Positions 42,251 to 51,099 of a stretch of DNA of 64,000 nt are shown here, piece after piece. A program made the translations under genes and the position numbers. The notes beneath the pieces are model-generated. The model was not told the DNA's origin and searched no databases. It saw only the letters and a list, made by a program, of their open reading frames with translations. Source of the stretch: an uncultured Eubacteriales bacterium. Lineage in GTDB: Bacteria > Bacillota > Clostridia > Oscillospirales > CAG-272. The number at the start of each line of letters is the position of its first letter. Within the stretch, counting starts at the first letter, position 1. Where the stretch lies: assembly GCA_934486825.1 (NCBI GenBank), contig CAKSQF010000012.1, forward strand, positions 1 to 64,000. The letters are read 5' to 3'.

Positions 42251-44563
42251 ATGACCTTACACAACAAAATGACAAGCCTTGACGGAACATGGCGTTTGTA
42301 CATCGCCGAAAATCGGTTTTGCAAAGCTTTTGCGAAAGAGCTTTGCGACGAGAATTCGCTGTCACGCCTGAATATCGGACCGATAGACGGAAGCGTGCCG
42401 GGAAACTTTGAGCTCGATATGCTACGGGACGGTCTGATCGACGACCCGTTCTTCGGGACGAATGTTCTTGAACTTCAGAAGCTTGAAAACCGCCATCTCT
42501 GGTATGTACGCAATTTCGATTACAAAAAGGAAGCAGACGGCATACCGACGCTCAGGTTTGAGGGCATCGACACCTTTGCCGATATCTACCTGAACGGTCG
42601 GCTGATCGGCTCGTCGGATAACATGCTCATTGAGCACGAATTTGAAGCGGCGGCGATAAGGGAAGGCACAAACGAGCTTGTGGTGCATATAACGCCGTCG
42701 GTGATCGCCGCAAGAAATTACGGCGAAAACATGGGCGTTTTTACCTCCATGAAATACAATGCCGGCTCATTGCAGGTCAGAAAAGCCGCCCACTCCTACG
42801 GATGGGACATCTGTCCGCGGATCATTTCGGGCGGGCTCTGGAAGAGCGTTTACCTGTACGTTAAAAAAGCGGACAGGATAGACGACGTTTATCTTCAGAC
42901 TTTTTCGCTTGAAAAGAACCGTGCGCGTCTTTTTCTGAGCTATGAGACTACCCTTTCGGGCGATTATTCAACCGATTATTCACTGAGTATAAGCGGAAGC
43001 TGTAAAGACAGCTCCTTCTCGTATCATCTTGACAGGCTGTGGCACAATTGCGGCGGTGCGGAATTCGATCTTTGGGATCCGCTTGTCTGGTGGCCGCGCG
43101 ACATGGGCGATCAGCCGCTCTACCGTGTAAAGGTGGTCCTTTCTTACAAAGGAGAGCCTGTTGACAGCAAAGAATTTGATTTCGGCGTGCGGACGGTAAA
43201 GCTCGTAAAGACCGACACGACGGACGACAACGGAAGCGGCGAGTTCTGTTTTTACGTAAACGGCGCAAGGTTCTACGCACGCGGAACGAACTGGGTTCCG
43301 CTCGACGCGTTTCATTCACGGGATCGGGAAAGGCTTGGAAAAGCGCTAGATCTGCTTTACGAATCTAACTGCAACTGTGTGCGCTGTTGGGGCGGAAACG
43401 TCTACGAATCTGAGGAATTCTTCGATTACTGCGACAGGCACGGCATAATGGTCTGGCAGGACTTTGCCATGGGCTGTGAAAAATATCCGCTTGACCCCTC
43501 CTTCGCCGTCCGACTGGCAAAAGAGGTCGAATCGGTGGTTCGCAGGCTCCGCATCCACCCGTCGCTTGCGCTCTGGGCGGGCGACAACGAGTGCGATCTT
43601 GCGTTTGCATACTGGTGCCGCGCACTGCCCGACGATCCCGGCAGGAACACCGTTACGAGAAAAACCGTACCCGATGTCGTAAAAAGGCTGGACCCGTGGC
43701 GAGATTATCTTCCCTCATCGCCTTATATCAGCGAGGCGGCATACCGTTCGGGCGCAAAACTGCCCGAGGATCATCTCTGGGGACCGCGCGACTATTTCAA
43801 AGGCGATTTTTACAGAAACGCCGCCGCGCATTTTGCAAGCGAAATAGGCTACCACGGCTGTCCTGCCCCCGATTCGATAAAGAAATTCATAAGCCCGGGC
43901 AAGCTGTGGAGTCCGGTTGACAACGACGAATGGCAGGTACATGCGGCATGCATGGAGACCGAAAAGGATGTCCCCTACGCTTACCGCATCCCGATGATGA
44001 GCAATCAGATAAAGCTCTTTTTCGGCGATCAGCCCGACTCTCTCGAAAGATTTTCGCTTGAAAGCAGATATTGTCAGGCTGAGGCATTCAAATATTTTAT
44101 CGAACATTTCCGCTCCGAAAAATGGAGACGCACCGGTCTTATCTGGTGGAATCTGCTTGACTGCTGGCCGCAGTTTTCGGACGCCGTAGTCGATTACTAT
44201 TTCGAAAAAAAGGAAGCGTTCGACTTCATAAAGAGATCGCAGGAGCCTGTCGCCCTTATGGTAAGGGAGGAAAAGGACAAGAGTCTCACTCTCGTCGGGG
44301 TGAACGAATTCCCGTCCGACAGGCAGGTGAGCTTTACGGTCACCGATCTTGCCGACAACTCTCTCGCGGCAAAGGGAATAATTACTCTCGGATCGGCTTC
44401 CGCCTTCCCGATAGGAAAGCTCGCATGCGACGAAAAGGCGCATTTCTTCCTCATCGAATACGAATCGGACGGGAAAAAGCTGAAAAACCACTATCTTGCA
44501 GGACAGCCTCCCTTTGATTTTGACACGTATTACAAATGGATCAGGGCGGCATACAACATATAA
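42251..44563 (+). CDS. GH2 beta-mannosidase
   Basis: 770-aa cytosolic enzyme. It opens with LDGTWRLYIAEN and the mannosidase-type PGNFELDMLRDGLIDDPFFG, then a jelly roll, an Ig-like domain and a TIM barrel. Barrel landmarks: WVPLDAFHSRD, NCVRCWGGNVYE, WQDFAMGC (all beta-mannosidase signatures), acid/base Glu in WAGDNECD and nucleophile Glu in ASEIGYHG. It should release mannose from the non-reducing end of beta-mannosides after uptake. ATG 42251 follows AAGGAG. The gene is followed at 20 bases by the unknown coiled protein gene, probably one transcript. Confidence 0.9.
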   Translation: MTLHNKMTSLDGTWRLYIAENRFCKAFAKELCDENSLSRLNIGPIDGSVPGNFELDMLRDGLIDDPFFGTNVLELQKLENRHLWYVRNFDYKKEADGIPTLRFEGIDTFADIYLNGRLIGSSDNMLIEHEFEAAAIREGTNELVVHITPSVIAARNYGENMGVFTSMKYNAGSLQVRKAAHSYGWDICPRIISGGLWKSVYLYVKKADRIDDVYLQTFSLEKNRARLFLSYETTLSGDYSTDYSLSISGSCKDSSFSYHLDRLWHNCGGAEFDLWDPLVWWPRDMGDQPLYRVKVVLSYKGEPVDSKEFDFGVRTVKLVKTDTTDDNGSGEFCFYVNGARFYARGTNWVPLDAFHSRDRERLGKALDLLYESNCNCVRCWGGNVYESEEFFDYCDRHGIMVWQDFAMGCEKYPLDPSFAVRLAKEVESVVRRLRIHPSLALWAGDNECDLAFAYWCRALPDDPGRNTVTRKTVPDVVKRLDPWRDYLPSSPYISEAAYRSGAKLPEDHLWGPRDYFKGDFYRNAAAHFASEIGYHGCPAPDSIKKFISPGKLWSPVDNDEWQVHAACMETEKDVPYAYRIPMMSNQIKLFFGDQPDSLERFSLESRYCQAEAFKYFIEHFRSEKWRRTGLIWWNLLDCWPQFSDAVVDYYFEKKEAFDFIKRSQEPVALMVREEKDKSLTLVGVNEFPSDRQVSFTVTDLADNSLAAKGIITLGSASAFPIGKLACDEKAHFFLIEYESDGKKLKNHYLAGQPPFDFDTYYKWIRAAYNI

Positions 44564-44583
44564 TTATAAAAGGAGCAAAAAGA

Positions 44584-45219
44584 ATGAATCTCAAAGACGC
44601 TTACCGCTTTCAGAACAGACTCAATTCACACACCGATGAAATAATCGCGATAATATCCGACAACACGAACGTGACAAAAGTAAAATCCACCCTGTACAAG
44701 AGCAGGGTCATGCCCGAAGCAAAGGACGAGGAAGTTGACAGACTTCCGACAACCGAATATGCCGACCGTATCACATCGCTCTGCGATCTTGCCGTTTTTC
44801 TGATGGACGAGCGGGAGAAGCTGGCGATAGCGATAAGAAGCGCCAAGCTTGCGCTTGAAATCGACATCGACAGCGAGGTCGGACTGAACGGCAAGCGCCG
44901 CGAGCTTGCCGACGTACTCAGATCGATGAACTCACTGCGCGGAAGCGAACGCCTCGTGAAAAACGGCGGGACTGCCTACCGCTTCAACGCCGACGGCGAG
45001 CAGGTGTCCTATTTCTGCGACATGAAGGAGGTCACCACCATAAATTTCGACCGCAATGTCACCCGCAGATACGAAAACGCGCTGAACAGAAAGAGCGACG
45101 AAATATCGGCTGAGATCGACAAATGTCTTGTCATGACCGAGGTTGATTATCAGCCCCCGTTTGACGTAAACGACAGCTTTTCCGAGGTTTTTGAGAGCTT
45201 CGTTTCAAAAACAGAATAA
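44584..45219 (+). CDS. Mostly helical protein of unknown function
   Basis: 211 aa, ATG 44584 seven bases after AAAGGAGC. The sequence is charged and helical, with heptad-like runs at about 70-95 (SLCDLAVFLMDEREKLAIAIRSA) and 155-180; no membrane segment, signal peptide or Cys pattern. Repeated 'NFDR', 'RRYENALNRKSDEISAEIDK' segments look like structural phage or sporulation-associated coiled proteins, but I cannot name a family. Its position 20 bases behind the beta-mannosidase suggests cotranscription, not a functional link. Function unknown. Confidence 0.65.
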   Translation: MNLKDAYRFQNRLNSHTDEIIAIISDNTNVTKVKSTLYKSRVMPEAKDEEVDRLPTTEYADRITSLCDLAVFLMDEREKLAIAIRSAKLALEIDIDSEVGLNGKRRELADVLRSMNSLRGSERLVKNGGTAYRFNADGEQVSYFCDMKEVTTINFDRNVTRRYENALNRKSDEISAEIDKCLVMTEVDYQPPFDVNDSFSEVFESFVSKTE

Positions 45220-45233
45220 ACAGCCCCTTCCGG

Positions 45234-45510
45234 CTGTCTGTGATGCGACAGAGAGGACGGCTCCGCCGAAGTCGGTTCGTGCGCGGGTGAACTGTAATGC
45301 CGTGCGTTTTTATATCGTTTGATATACTTTTTATTGGATCAGGTGCGCCTCCGAAGCCGCAATTTTCGAAAGCCGTACTTCCGCAAAGAGCGTTGTCCCG
45401 CAAATCCATCGATCATTCTCACGCTTCAGCGATTTTTGGATTTTGCCTTTGTGCAGTTTTATGTTTAAAGGACGGAGGCGGCGCCGAAATCTCTGTCGTA
45501 TCACAGACAG
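45234..45510. repeat. ~280-bp non-coding element with 21-bp inverted ends
   Basis: ctgtctgtgatgcgacagaga (45234-45254) and its reverse complement at 45490-45510 match at 20 of 21 positions; weaker complementarity (CGGC-CCGCC blocks) extends inward another ~20 bases. The stretch between the genes (45220-45523) has no plausible coding frame. It may be a MITE-like element, or a transcript closed by a long terminal stem. A small hairpin (acagcc-ccttcc-ggctgt) at its left edge may end the upstream transcript. Confidence 0.6.
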
Positions 45511-45523
45511 TCGGACAAACGCA

Positions 45524-45557
45524 AAAACGACCCGTGCAATGCACGGGTCGTTTTTTT
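45524..45557. terminator. Bidirectional terminator upstream of the proS stop
   Basis: Stem aaaacgacccgtgc (45524-45537), loop aat, complementary arm 45541-45554, with T runs on both strands. Confidence 0.85.
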
Positions 45558-45580
45558 GCCGCACCATGTTGGCGGTCTTT

Positions 45581-47308
45581 TTATTCATACATACTCATGA
45601 GCTCATCGACAAGTGCCTTAATCTCGCTTGCGGCACCCGCTATCGGTATATCCTTTTTGATCGTTTTGTCGCGGGTCGTAAGCTCTATCACACCGCGCTC
45701 ACAGGTCTTGGGACTGACCACCGCGCGTACCGGGATACCGAACAGATCGGCATCGGCAAACATCGATCCGGGACGTATGTCGCGGTCATCATAAAGCACC
45801 TCGACACCTGCCGCTTCAAGCTCTGCGTAAAGCGCCTCCGCGGTGCTGTTCACCTTTTCGTCGTCGCGGCGCAGATTGCATACCTCGACCTGCCACGGTG
45901 CTATCGGCATGGGCCAGATCGGACCGTACTGATCGTGACTCTCCTGACAGATCGACGCGCAGAGTCGTCCGACGCCTATTCCGTAACAGCCCATGATCGG
46001 ATACTGCCGCTGTCCCTGTGCGTCAAGATATGTCATGTCCATTGATTTTGTATACTTCGTTCCGAGCTGGAATATATTGCCGACCTCGATTCCCTTGAAA
46101 AGCTTTATCGAATGTCTGCCGCAGACCGGGCAGATTCCGCCCGGGGTCGCCTTTGCCACATCCACATAGGTCGCATCCGACGGCAGATCGCGCGCGGGAT
46201 TGAAGCCCGTGTAATGAGTGTCGGCTTTATTTGCCCCGCAGACGAAATTCGATCCGCCCTCTACCGAGCGATCATATACCACGGTTGCCTTCCCGCCGAA
46301 GTTCACGGGTCCTATAAATCCGGGAACAATTCCGCTCTCTTCCGTTATCTCGGTCGCGGGATGAATGTTCCTGCCGAGATAATTGCGCAGTTTGGTCTCG
46401 TTGACCTCAAGATCGCCTCTTATAAAGACCACGACATAGTCGTCGGTGTCGTTTTCCTGATAGACAACCGCCTTGCAAAGCTTCTTCGCCTTCATGTGAA
46501 GCATATTGCAGAGTGCCTCTATTGTTTTGACATCGGGAGTGGATATTTCGCAAAGCGCCTCCGGCTCTTCGGGCTTTCCCTTATCGACTATACATTCAGC
46601 CGCCTCGACGTTCGCCTTGTAATCGCAATCGGTACAGATTGCGAGCGTATCCTCGCCTATCTCCGAAAGGAGCATGAACTCATGCGATACGGCGCCGCCC
46701 ATCATGCCCGAGTCGGACTTGACCGCAACCACGTTTTTCGCGCCCGCACGCTTGTAAATGCGCACGTATGCGTCATAGCAGCGCTTATAGTAGCGCTCCA
46801 GATCCTCCTGACTTGTATGGAAGGAATACGCATCTTTCATCGTAAATTCGCGCACACGGATAAGTCCGCCGCGCGCACGGGGTTCGTCCCTGAACTTTGT
46901 CTGGAGCTGGTAGATCATGAACGGAAAATCGGTATACGATTTTGCGGTATCGCGGGCAAGCTGGACAGCCGCCTCCTCATGTGTCATTCCGAGAACCATG
47001 GGATTGCCCGACCTGTCGGTGAATCTCGCCATTTCGCTTCCGATCGAAGTATATCTGCCCGATTCCTCCCAGAGGGACGCAGGCATTACCACCGGGAAAA
47101 GAACCTCCTGACCGTCGATCTTATCCATTTCCTCGCGGATTATGTTTTCGATCTTTTTTGTTATCCGTCTTGCCGGCATGAAGAGAGAGTAGCTGCCGTT
47201 GCTTACATATTTCATGTATCCGCCCCTTATCATCAGGGCATGGCTTTCTATCACACAGTCCTTAGGAGCTTCCTTCAGACGCTCACCGAGCATTTTACTG
47301 ACACGCAT
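45581..47308 (-). CDS. proS: Prolyl-tRNA synthetase
   Basis: 575 aa, class II. The start MRVSKMLGERLKEAP, then SHALMIRGGYM and ALPLG-like SLFMPA, are typical of the bacterial form. Motif 2 is FRDEPRARGGLIRVREFTMKDAYSF, and a YbaK-like editing insert spans about residues 225-385 (AVVYQENDTDDYVVVFIRGD). Motif 3 is GCYGIGVGRL; the C-terminal anticodon domain has VLYDDRDIRPGSMFADADLFGIP. It loads proline on tRNA-Pro and clears Ala-tRNA-Pro. ATG 47308 after AAGGAAA. The leader is ~45 bases, too short for a T-box. Confidence 0.95.
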   Translation of the reverse strand: MRVSKMLGERLKEAPKDCVIESHALMIRGGYMKYVSNGSYSLFMPARRITKKIENIIREEMDKIDGQEVLFPVVMPASLWEESGRYTSIGSEMARFTDRSGNPMVLGMTHEEAAVQLARDTAKSYTDFPFMIYQLQTKFRDEPRARGGLIRVREFTMKDAYSFHTSQEDLERYYKRCYDAYVRIYKRAGAKNVVAVKSDSGMMGGAVSHEFMLLSEIGEDTLAICTDCDYKANVEAAECIVDKGKPEEPEALCEISTPDVKTIEALCNMLHMKAKKLCKAVVYQENDTDDYVVVFIRGDLEVNETKLRNYLGRNIHPATEITEESGIVPGFIGPVNFGGKATVVYDRSVEGGSNFVCGANKADTHYTGFNPARDLPSDATYVDVAKATPGGICPVCGRHSIKLFKGIEVGNIFQLGTKYTKSMDMTYLDAQGQRQYPIMGCYGIGVGRLCASICQESHDQYGPIWPMPIAPWQVEVCNLRRDDEKVNSTAEALYAELEAAGVEVLYDDRDIRPGSMFADADLFGIPVRAVVSPKTCERGVIELTTRDKTIKKDIPIAGAASEIKALVDELMSMYE

Positions 47309-47359
47309 AGCTGTTTTTTCCTTTTCTGTAACCGATTGATTTTTTATAAATACAGGGTA

Positions 47360-47388
47360 ATTTTATCACTTTTCGGTCGCAATGTCAA
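47360..47388 (-). promoter_or_regulatory. Promoter of proS
   Basis: Minus strand TTGACA (47388-47383), 17-base spacer, TAAAAT (47365-47360). Confidence 0.75.
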
Positions 47389-47504
47389 TAGAAAGCGCAA
47401 AAAAACGGATTCTCCCGGCAAAATATCGCCGCCCCGCCGTCGTTCAAAGTTCTCATATGTGCAAAAGTACAAAAAAATATGGAGAATAAGAGACTTTTTT
47501 TGTC

Positions 47505-47533
47505 TTGAATAATGATTGAATTGAGTGTAGACT
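47505..47533 (+). promoter_or_regulatory. Candidate promoter of the lipoprotein gene
   Basis: TTGAAT (47505-47510), 17-base spacer, TAGACT (47528-47533), 45 bases before ATG 47578. Confidence 0.45.
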
Positions 47534-47577
47534 GAAATCGTCTTTTAATACCTAATAAAATAAGGAAGGGTTTGAGA

Positions 47578-48429
47578 ATGAAAAATCTTCTTAAAACACT
47601 GATCTGTGTTTCGCTTCTTGCCGCAATGTCGGTATCGATGCTTGCATGCGGCGGCGACAGCCAGACAACAACAACCGCTGCTGCGGGAGTTACCACAACT
47701 CCGGCGACAACCACAACCGTACCCAAGCAGACGACCACTGTTCCCGCGCAGACAACCACTGTTCCGGATACGACAAACGTACCCGACAAGCCCAAGGATG
47801 AGCCCTCCTCTTATTATGAAGAGGATGAGATTTATGTCATCGACGGCGTGAAGCTTGTCGCTTCAAACGGCTACTGCGAATTTGCGGAAGACGGCGGTCT
47901 TGAGGCAAAGTACGAGAGAGTTGACCTCGTTGCATGGGACACAAACTTCACCTACGGCAAGATCACGGTTACAATGTCGGGCAAACCCGAGAGCGAAGAC
48001 AACGACAACGGACTCTTCCTCAATATAGCAAGCGGCAGCATGAAGGACAGAGTTCTTTCCGAGTCGTTCAACGAGGGCGATCAGTATGATCTCAAAACAT
48101 CGGGCGGATATTACATGTTCTTCATCGGAGACAAGACATCCGGTCTCAGACTTGCAAAAGCCAATGTTCCCACTCTTGACAAGACATGGGTAGAGTGTGC
48201 GATCGTTGACGGAACAAGAAATGTCAAAGAGCTTGGCTATCAGCACGGCGACAAGTTCACGATCACAATCGAAGTTCTTCCCGGCGGCATTTTCAAGGGC
48301 TACTACGGCGATACCCTCATGTGGACATATACCGACGAGGCTCCCCTTCAGGGAACCGGTATCGGCGTAAGACTTGAGCATGTCGGCGTTAAGCTTTACA
48401 GCATCAAGATTGAGCCGGCAGAAGGCTGA
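47578..48429 (+). CDS. Surface lipoprotein with Thr-rich linker and jelly-roll domain
   Basis: 283 aa, ATG 47578 after AAGGAAGGG. Signal peptide with lipobox MLAC (Cys about 25) anchors it outside the cell. Residues about 30-75 are a low-complexity linker of Thr-Val-Pro repeats, a likely stalk and glycosylation site. Residues about 85-283 form a beta-sandwich (TYGKITVTMSG, FTITIEVLPGGIFKGYYG, GIGVRLEHVGVKLYSIKI), similar to LamG/DUF1080-like carbohydrate-binding folds. No catalytic residues are evident, so a binding or adhesin role outside the cell is likely. Single gene with its own terminator. Confidence 0.75.
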   Translation: MKNLLKTLICVSLLAAMSVSMLACGGDSQTTTTAAAGVTTTPATTTTVPKQTTTVPAQTTTVPDTTNVPDKPKDEPSSYYEEDEIYVIDGVKLVASNGYCEFAEDGGLEAKYERVDLVAWDTNFTYGKITVTMSGKPESEDNDNGLFLNIASGSMKDRVLSESFNEGDQYDLKTSGGYYMFFIGDKTSGLRLAKANVPTLDKTWVECAIVDGTRNVKELGYQHGDKFTITIEVLPGGIFKGYYGDTLMWTYTDEAPLQGTGIGVRLEHVGVKLYSIKIEPAEG

Positions 48430-48441
48430 TACATATCAGAC

Positions 48442-48473
48442 AAAAGGACTGCACCTTGCGGTGCAGTCCTTTT
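48442..48473. terminator. Terminator between lipoprotein and peptidase genes
   Basis: Perfect 14-bp stem (aaaaggactgcacc, 48442-48455, with 48460-48473), loop ttgc. Serves convergent genes. Confidence 0.85.
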
Positions 48474-48479
48474 CCGTTT

Positions 48480-49724
48480 TTATTTCCTGTTTTCAGCCAT
48501 AAAGCGCTCGATCTCGTCGGGATCGCGTATGATGTCGGCTGAGAGGACTTCGCAGCCGTTTCCGGTAATCAGCAGGTCATCCTCAATGCGTATACCGATT
48601 CCCTCTTCATCGATGTAAAGTCCCGGCTCGTCGGATATGATCGCTCCCTCGCAAAGCTCCTTGCCCTCGGCAATGTCGGCGTCGTGCACATCGATTCCGA
48701 TGTGGTGGCTCACTCCGTGCATATAGTATTTTGACAGCTCGGAGCGGTCTGCTATCTTGCCCATTTTTATAAGTCCGTCGGCAAGCACCTCCTTGCAGAT
48801 CTCGTTGAGTTCACGGGTGGTGATACCCGGTCTTGCCTGTCTTGCAACCTCACGGTTCGCCGCAAGCACGATGTCGTAATAGCTGCGCTGGCGGTCGGTA
48901 TATTTACCGTTTATCGGATATGTACGGGTTATATCGGCGCAGTATCCGTTCGTTTTTGCGCCGAGATCAAGCAGAAGCAGATCGCCGTCACGGCAGATTT
49001 CCCTGTTTGTTTCGTAATGAAGCATGGTTCCGTTCGGTCCGGCGCCCGCGATCGTCGGGAATGATGTACCCTCCGCGCCGCAGCAGGCGATCTCGTATTC
49101 GAACTCTGCCTGTGCCATGTATTCGTACATTCCGGGGCGGAGCGTTGACATTACCCGTTCAAGTCCTGCCTTTGTTACGGCAACCGCACCTCTCATCAGC
49201 GCGACCTCGTCTTCGTCCTTCACTCTGCGCAGTTTTGCGAGCGGGGTGTGAAGATTGCGAAGCTTCACGTACGGGTATTTTCTCATAAAATCCCCGGCTT
49301 TTTCAAGATTGTAATCGGGCAGATCGGAGAGCGAATGTCTCTGACAGTCAAACCAGACGGTTTCGGTCGTGTCGTATGCCATATACGCCGAGATATCCCC
49401 ATCGATTCTGTCGGTGTAGCGGACATCCTCAATCCCGCTTATTTCCTTTGCTTCCTCTGCTGTTATCATTTTGCCGGTCCAGCGGATGTTGTACGGGTCA
49501 GGCTCTTCGATGTAGAGTGTGGACAGTGTTCTGCCCCCTCTTTTTGTCATAAAAAGCAGCATATTTTCGGCAGAAAGTCCTGTCAGATAAAAGAAATTGC
49601 GGTTGACACGGAAGGGATAGTATTCGTCCTGGCTGACATGCAGGGCGACACCCGAATAAAGAAGCAGCATACAGTTATCGTCAAGCATTTCCGCCAGACG
49701 TTCACGATGCGATATTACAGACAT
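48480..49724 (-). CDS. M24 Xaa-Pro aminopeptidase (aminopeptidase P type)
   Basis: 414 aa, ATG 49724 after AAAGGATGA. N-terminal creatinase-like domain (about 1-165, with RVNRNFFYLTGL) and C-terminal pita-bread fold. The dinuclear metal site is complete: Asp pair in LLDLGAKTNGYCADITRT, His in HGVSHHIGIDVHD, Glu in ISDEPGLYI and Glu in IRIEDDLLI. It removes the N-terminal residue from peptides with Pro in second position, likely in peptide recycling in the cytosol. The proline theme with nearby proS is probably chance. Divergent from yfcE. Confidence 0.9.
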   Translation of the reverse strand: MSVISHRERLAEMLDDNCMLLLYSGVALHVSQDEYYPFRVNRNFFYLTGLSAENMLLFMTKRGGRTLSTLYIEEPDPYNIRWTGKMITAEEAKEISGIEDVRYTDRIDGDISAYMAYDTTETVWFDCQRHSLSDLPDYNLEKAGDFMRKYPYVKLRNLHTPLAKLRRVKDEDEVALMRGAVAVTKAGLERVMSTLRPGMYEYMAQAEFEYEIACCGAEGTSFPTIAGAGPNGTMLHYETNREICRDGDLLLLDLGAKTNGYCADITRTYPINGKYTDRQRSYYDIVLAANREVARQARPGITTRELNEICKEVLADGLIKMGKIADRSELSKYYMHGVSHHIGIDVHDADIAEGKELCEGAIISDEPGLYIDEEGIGIRIEDDLLITGNGCEVLSADIIRDPDEIERFMAENRK

Positions 49725-49851
49725 GTTATATCATCCTTTCAGACTTTTTTCTGTAATTATATACCCGATCCGATTTAAAATCAAGCGGACTGTTGAAAAA
49801 AAGCGAAAAATATGATAGAATAAAACAAAAAACTCCGGAAGGACAATGCTT

Positions 49852-50397
49852 ATGAAATATCTTATAGCCTCTGATATACACGGCTCGGCGAAATACTGCC
49901 GTCTGCTTGTCGAAAGCTTCGAAAAAGAAAAGGCAGACCGCCTGCTTCTGCTCGGCGATCTGCTCTATCACGGTCCGCGCAACGATCTGCCCGACGGATA
50001 CGCTCCGAAGGAGGTCATAGCTCTTCTCAATCCGCTTGCGGACAGGATCACGGCGGTCAGAGGAAACTGCGACGCCGAGGTTGATCAGATGGTGCTTGAT
50101 TTTCCGATAACCGCCGATTACGCGATCATAAACGCGGGAGAGCACACGATATTTGCGACGCACGGACATCTGTACACTCCCGATTCGGTAAAAAACCTCA
50201 GAGAGGGGGACGTTTTCCTCTACGGACACACCCACATCCCCGACAGCAGTCTGAAAAACGGGATTTTATGCATCAATCCGGGGTCTGTGTCGATTCCGAA
50301 GGCGGGCAGTGCGCACGGATATATCATATTTGACGGGAACGGGTTCATCCGCAAGGAACTTGAAAGCGGGAAAATTCTCGAAACTATCGGTCTTTGA
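49852..50397 (+). CDS. yfcE: YfcE-type metallophosphodiesterase
   Basis: 181 aa; ATG 49852, eight bases after GGAAGGA (ATG 49846 is too close). Calcineurin-like fold with all metal motifs: ASDIHGS (7-13), LLGDLLYHG, RGNCD, FATHGHLY and GHTHIP. YfcE-like enzymes hydrolyse phosphodiester bonds of small substrates; the natural one is unknown. Length is normal. Its last 14 bases overlap the 3' end of the convergent AlkD-like gene. Confidence 0.92.
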   Translation: MKYLIASDIHGSAKYCRLLVESFEKEKADRLLLLGDLLYHGPRNDLPDGYAPKEVIALLNPLADRITAVRGNCDAEVDQMVLDFPITADYAIINAGEHTIFATHGHLYTPDSVKNLREGDVFLYGHTHIPDSSLKNGILCINPGSVSIPKAGSAHGYIIFDGNGFIRKELESGKILETIGL

Positions 50398-51088
50398 TCG
50401 CAAGCGTCCGCAGATACGCCTTCCTTTCATCCGGTATGCGATAGCTTTCGATCGCTTTTCTTATCGTTTTGTTGTGCACCCATTTATCAAGACGGCGCTC
50501 TTCAAGAAAGACCGCCGCACTACCGTACTGCTTTGCAAGCGCGGTGGCGAACAGCCACGCAATCATCATATTGACGTAATATTCATCCGATCTGACAGCA
50601 GCAGCCTTTTCAAGGATCGCGGGCGAAAAGCGGTCGTCAAGATAATATCTCATCAGTATACCCAGTCCGAAGCGGATGGTGTAGGTGTGTTCAGACGCTG
50701 TCCACAGCTCCGCTTTTTCAAGCAGGCGGTCGGAATATTCCTTCTTTCCGAACACCATCGGAGAGAGCTGATCGCAGGTTGCCCAGTTATCGACAAAAGG
50801 AAGAAAACGGTCGCAGGCGGCGATCGCACTGTCAAAATCCTTTATCAGCGATATTATAAAAGCATGCAGATTTTGCTCTTCAAAATATTTATGCGGCAGA
50901 TCGGCGAGAAAATCGTCGGTCTGCCCTTTTTTTGCAAGCTCCGAGGCAAAGGCTCTGACTATCGGCGTGCTCACTCCGATCACCCTCTCCCGATCGACGG
51001 TCGGCATAAGCTTTGCCTGAAAACTGCCGTATTCCGGGTCGGCGGCTTCAAAAAGCCGCTCTCTTATCATTTCGATCTCATTATTCAT
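50384..51088 (-). CDS. DNA alkylation repair protein (AlkD-like HEAT)
   Basis: 234 aa from ATG 51088 after AGAAGGAA; a long upstream in-frame extension runs through the membrane-protein gene and is rejected. The repeats of paired helices (VRAFASELAKK, YFEEQNLHAFIISLI, FLPFVDNWATCDQLSP, YYVNMMIAWLFATALAK) match AlkD-type HEAT proteins, in which the DNWATCD motif carries the Trp and Asp that grip alkylated bases. It would remove N3/N7-methylated purines from DNA. It lies last behind the ECF operon, 11 bases downstream of the S-component gene, but its role is unrelated. Confidence 0.88.
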   Translation of the reverse strand: MNNEIEMIRERLFEAADPEYGSFQAKLMPTVDRERVIGVSTPIVRAFASELAKKGQTDDFLADLPHKYFEEQNLHAFIISLIKDFDSAIAACDRFLPFVDNWATCDQLSPMVFGKKEYSDRLLEKAELWTASEHTYTIRFGLGILMRYYLDDRFSPAILEKAAAVRSDEYYVNMMIAWLFATALAKQYGSAAVFLEERRLDKWVHNKTIRKAIESYRIPDERKAYLRTLAIKDR

Positions 51089-51099
51089 AAAAATTCCTT

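Noticed and set aside
45297..45794. Frames within the 45220-45580 gap
   Set aside because: Short, arising from the inverted repeat and running into proS; no start site or family pattern.
47309..47382. T-box leader for proS
   Set aside because: The leader is only ~45 bases; no AGGGTGGNACCGCG-like block.
46112..47512. A 466-codon plus-strand frame opposite proS
   Set aside because: Antisense to a complete, motif-perfect ProRS.
48480..49724. Proline-metabolism cluster with proS
   Set aside because: The M24 peptidase and proS have separate promoters and opposite neighbours; the shared proline theme is likely chance.
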